Origin: an uncultured Deinococcales bacterium
GTDB taxonomy: Bacteria; Deinococcota; Deinococci; Deinococcales; Trueperaceae
Direction of reading: 5' to 3'
Assembly (NCBI GenBank): GCA_937934635.1
Contig: CALGZD010000133.1
Span: forward strand, 1 to 8,169
Length of the DNA: 8,169 nucleotides
The notes under the pieces were generated by a model. It ran no database searches, was not told the origin of the DNA, and worked only from the letters and a program-made list of their open reading frames with translations. The position numbers and the translations under genes are program-made. Shown in pieces: positions 6,263-8,169 of this stretch (position 1 is the stretch's first letter; every line of letters begins with the position of its first letter).

Positions 6263-6523
6263 ATGACTGAACTTATTCAAATTGGTAATTCAAAAGGTGT
6301 ACGCATTCCAAAAGCTTTAATTGAGCAGGCAGGCTTAGAAGATACCGAACTAGAACTGAAAGTAACAAAACAAGGCTTACTTATTAAGCCTGTTAAACAG
6401 CCACGACAAGGTTGGAAAGAAGCTATAGAAAAAGCGCAACAAAAGGGTGACGTACATGTTGACCACGAGTGGCTTGATGCACCGCTTGATAGTGTACTTG
6501 ATGATTTAACAGATAGCATCTAA
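6263..6523 (+). CDS. mazE: MazE-like antitoxin (AbrB/MazE/SpoVT fold)
   Basis: This 86-residue protein is the DNA-binding antitoxin partner of the next gene. Residues 3-45 form the swapped-hairpin AbrB/MazE domain with the hallmark IQIGNSKGVRIPKALIEQAG (5-24), followed by LELKVTKQGLLIKPV. The C-terminal half (46-86) is charged and probably unfolded until it binds the toxin, with acidic stretches such as DAPLDSVLDDLTD. Length fits MazE proteins (about 80 residues). There is no Shine-Dalgarno; the transcript appears leaderless. The stop codon TAA is followed immediately by the mazF ATG. An 11-bp-arm palindrome over the promoter suggests autorepression. Confidence 0.93.
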   Translation: MTELIQIGNSKGVRIPKALIEQAGLEDTELELKVTKQGLLIKPVKQPRQGWKEAIEKAQQKGDVHVDHEWLDAPLDSVLDDLTDSI

Positions 6524-6844
6524 ATGCACGTCAATCGTTTTGATATTTACAAAGTGAACTTGGAGCCAGCAAAAGGCAGTGAGATGAATAAACAGCGTCC
6601 TGCAGTTGTTGTTTCACCCAACGAGATAAACTCTATGGCTACAGTGATAGTTGCACCTCTAACTAGCAAAGGTTTTGAGTTACCTTGCCGAGTGCCTTGT
6701 CAATTTCAAGGTAAACAGGGATTAGTCTTGCTTGATCATATTAGAGCAGTGGACAAAATGCGACTTGGTGAATTTCTTGGCGTGATTGATGGAGAGAGTC
6801 AACAGGAAATTTGTGATACTTTGCAAGAAATGTTTGTTTTTTAG
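6524..6844 (+). CDS. mazF: MazF/PemK-family endoribonuclease toxin
   Basis: This 106-residue protein of the MazF/PemK (CcdB-like) fold cleaves single-stranded RNA at short sequence motifs and arrests growth when free of antitoxin. The N-terminal FDIYKVNLEPAKGSEMNKQRPAVVVS region matches MazF, with Arg25 in QRPAVV and Thr47 in APLTSKG placed like the two catalytic residues of characterised MazF proteins. GLVLLDHIRAVDKMRLGEFLG (73-93) is the usual core strand-helix region, so the toxin looks intact. The start directly abuts the mazE stop, giving translational coupling that makes antitoxin first. The cleavage motif cannot be read from sequence. No clear intrinsic terminator follows. Confidence 0.93.
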   Translation: MHVNRFDIYKVNLEPAKGSEMNKQRPAVVVSPNEINSMATVIVAPLTSKGFELPCRVPCQFQGKQGLVLLDHIRAVDKMRLGEFLGVIDGESQQEICDTLQEMFVF

Positions 6845-6941
6845 GAAAATACTTTGAGGTGTGTCATAGTTGAGTTTAGTAATAGGTCGAAAGTTTAAAA
6901 CCTTTTTCACTCACAAAAATTGCTTAGATGGATATGTAAAA

Positions 6942-7015
6942 GCAGTGAATCGGCGAGCTTCGTAACGAGTAAGAACAAACCCACTTAGACTGTAGGGTTA
7001 TTACGAGGAAATGCT
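6942..7015 (-). repeat. Intergenic hairpin repeat, copy C (inverted, truncated in the hairpin)
   Basis: Read on the minus strand it opens AGCATTTCCTCG at 7015 and has TTCTTACTC at 6975-6967, again exactly 40 nt apart. Over this 49-nt block I count 40 matches to A1. From 6975 to 6948 it is identical to A1 818-845 (28 nt). It then holds only the left hairpin arm, CGATTCACTGC (6952-6942). The right arm and the closing terminal repeat are absent, so the copy is broken at the hairpin tip. It separates mazF from mutS2. Confidence 0.75.
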
Positions 7016-7104
7016 AGTAAGCAATGAGCCACACTTGCAATAGAAAATTAAATCTCTCACAATAACAAAGACTTTAGCGTTAATAGACGAATGTAGTAAT
7101 CAAA

Positions 7105-8169
7105 ATGTATGTAAATCAAAGAACACTTGAAAAATTAGACTTTTTAAAAATACAACAAGCACTCTCCGAACGAGCGCAAACCTCAGCGGGTAAAGAAAAG
7201 GCACTTAACTTACAGCCTAGTTTAACCAAGCCCGAAGCTGAACTTGCATGGCAGCGTTTAGCAGAAGCACTCGAAGGTCCTGCACTGTCGCTGGGTGGCG
7301 TTGAAGATATTCGTGGCTTTATCGAAGATATTCGTGATGGCAATATCTTAGATGGTAAAGATATCCTGTCAATTGCTTATACGCTCGACTCAGCAGGCAC
7401 GATTAAGCGCAGCATCCTGAATAGTGAACGCCCAACACTTGGTGAAATGGCTAAGCAAATGCACAGTTTTGACGCTGTTTTGCGGATGGTGCGTGAACAG
7501 TTAGACATGGATGGCAAAGTCCGTGATGATGCTACACCAAAACTTAGAGAAATCCGTAAGCGTTTGAACCCGCTTAGAGGGCGCATTCGTGACCGAATGC
7601 AACAGCTCTTGGAGCGTTACAAAGAATCTGTTCAAGACCCAATCGTGACCTTGCGCCGTGAGCGCTATGTCATACCTATCAAAGCTAATGAGCAATCTAA
7701 AGTGCCAGGCTTGGTGCTGGATACCTCTGATTCTGGTGCAACGGTGTTTATCGAACCACAAGAAGTTGTGCCTTTAAACAATGAGCTTGCACTTTTAGAG
7801 TTTGAAGATAGAGATGAAGTCAGGCGCATCTTGACTGCACTTGGTCAACGTTTGGCGTATGAAGAAGGTTTGGAAGAAACTCTAAGCATTCTTGCAGAAA
7901 TTGATTTAGTCGCAGCATCTGCACGTTTAAGTGAAGAATGGCAATTAGTAAAACCTAGCTTTGATGATGAAAAACAGCGCATTGCCTTACCTAAAGCACG
8001 ACATCCGCTGATTGAAAATTGTATAGCCAATGACATTAACTTTACTGATGAACATAGACTATTAGTGATTACTGGTCCAAATGCTGGTGGTAAAACTGTT
8101 CTTTTAAAAACTTTGGGTCTAGCAGTGATGATGGCACAAAGCGGTCTCTTTATAGCTTGTGAAAAAGGT
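7105..8169 (+). CDS. mutS2: MutS2 family ATPase, N-terminal 355 residues (cut by window edge)
   Basis: MutS2 proteins are MutS relatives without the mismatch-recognition domain. Studied members suppress recombination or cut branched DNA, act in oxidative-damage tolerance in Deinococcus, and split collided ribosomes in Bacillus. The visible part begins MYVNQRTLEKLDFLKIQQAL, the standard MutS2 opening, continues with the helical core and clamp region (RRERYVIPIKANEQSKVPGL, DTSDSGATVFIEP), then LPKARHPLIE, and reaches the Walker A motif GPNAGGKT at residues 324-331. Walker B and the C-terminal Smr nuclease domain would lie beyond the window, so intactness cannot be judged. The ATG at 7105 is the first start after an in-frame TAG at 7084; there is no clear Shine-Dalgarno, and no clean -10 stands 8 nt upstream. 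Confidence 0.95.
   Translation, partial: MYVNQRTLEKLDFLKIQQALSERAQTSAGKEKALNLQPSLTKPEAELAWQRLAEALEGPALSLGGVEDIRGFIEDIRDGNILDGKDILSIAYTLDSAGTIKRSILNSERPTLGEMAKQMHSFDAVLRMVREQLDMDGKVRDDATPKLREIRKRLNPLRGRIRDRMQQLLERYKESVQDPIVTLRRERYVIPIKANEQSKVPGLVLDTSDSGATVFIEPQEVVPLNNELALLEFEDRDEVRRILTALGQRLAYEEGLEETLSILAEIDLVAASARLSEEWQLVKPSFDDEKQRIALPKARHPLIENCIANDINFTDEHRLLVITGPNAGGKTVLLKTLGLAVMMAQSGLFIACEKG

Noticed and set aside
6886..6908. Intrinsic terminator after mazF
   Set aside because: Only AAAG/CTTT pairs around an 8-nt loop before a short T-run; too weak to call.

Overview
The window reads as bacterial chromosome of moderate to low GC, holding seven recognisable protein genes (two of them cut by the window ends), one very probable small leader gene and several intergenic repeats. 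The lineage cannot be fixed from sequence alone. A TyrS of the Thermus/Deinococcus-like long type, a MutS2, a cobyric acid synthase with a Deinococcus-like look, and several starts lacking a Shine-Dalgarno (SD) site but carrying a -10 hexamer exactly 8 nt upstream (leaderless mRNA) together make a low-GC member of the Deinococcota my first guess, at low confidence. No phage, IS transposase, CRISPR array, rRNA or tRNA gene was seen.

Left part, minus strand (1-2782): the 5' part of tyrS, preceded by a roughly 260-nt leader. The leader contains a -10 promoter element, a strong SD and a 32-codon ORF rich in Tyr codons, which looks like a tyrosine-sensing leader peptide. A set of mutually exclusive hairpins lies at the tyrS start site. 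Upstream are two tandem copies (A1, A2) of a roughly 100-bp intergenic repeat, then a complete succinate dehydrogenase/fumarate reductase flavoprotein gene whose partner subunits are not in the window.

Middle (2783-3323): a 541-bp divergent intergenic region with a possible promoter/operator for the flavoprotein gene, a third repeat copy (B), a -10 box, a 72-bp array of six 12-bp tandem units, and a 3-codon mini-ORF directly before cobQ.

Right part, plus strand (3324-8169): cobQ, a cysteine-free 361-residue protein of unknown function, a 104-residue four-helix membrane protein, a mazE-mazF toxin-antitoxin operon with an 11-bp-arm palindromic operator over its promoter, a fourth repeat copy (C, inverted and truncated), and the first 355 codons of mutS2.

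The most notable items are the repeat family (four copies with the same 40-nt spacing between two conserved boxes, terminal inverted repeats and a hairpin whose two arms change together), the tyrS leader, and the overlapping operator/leaderless promoter of mazEF.
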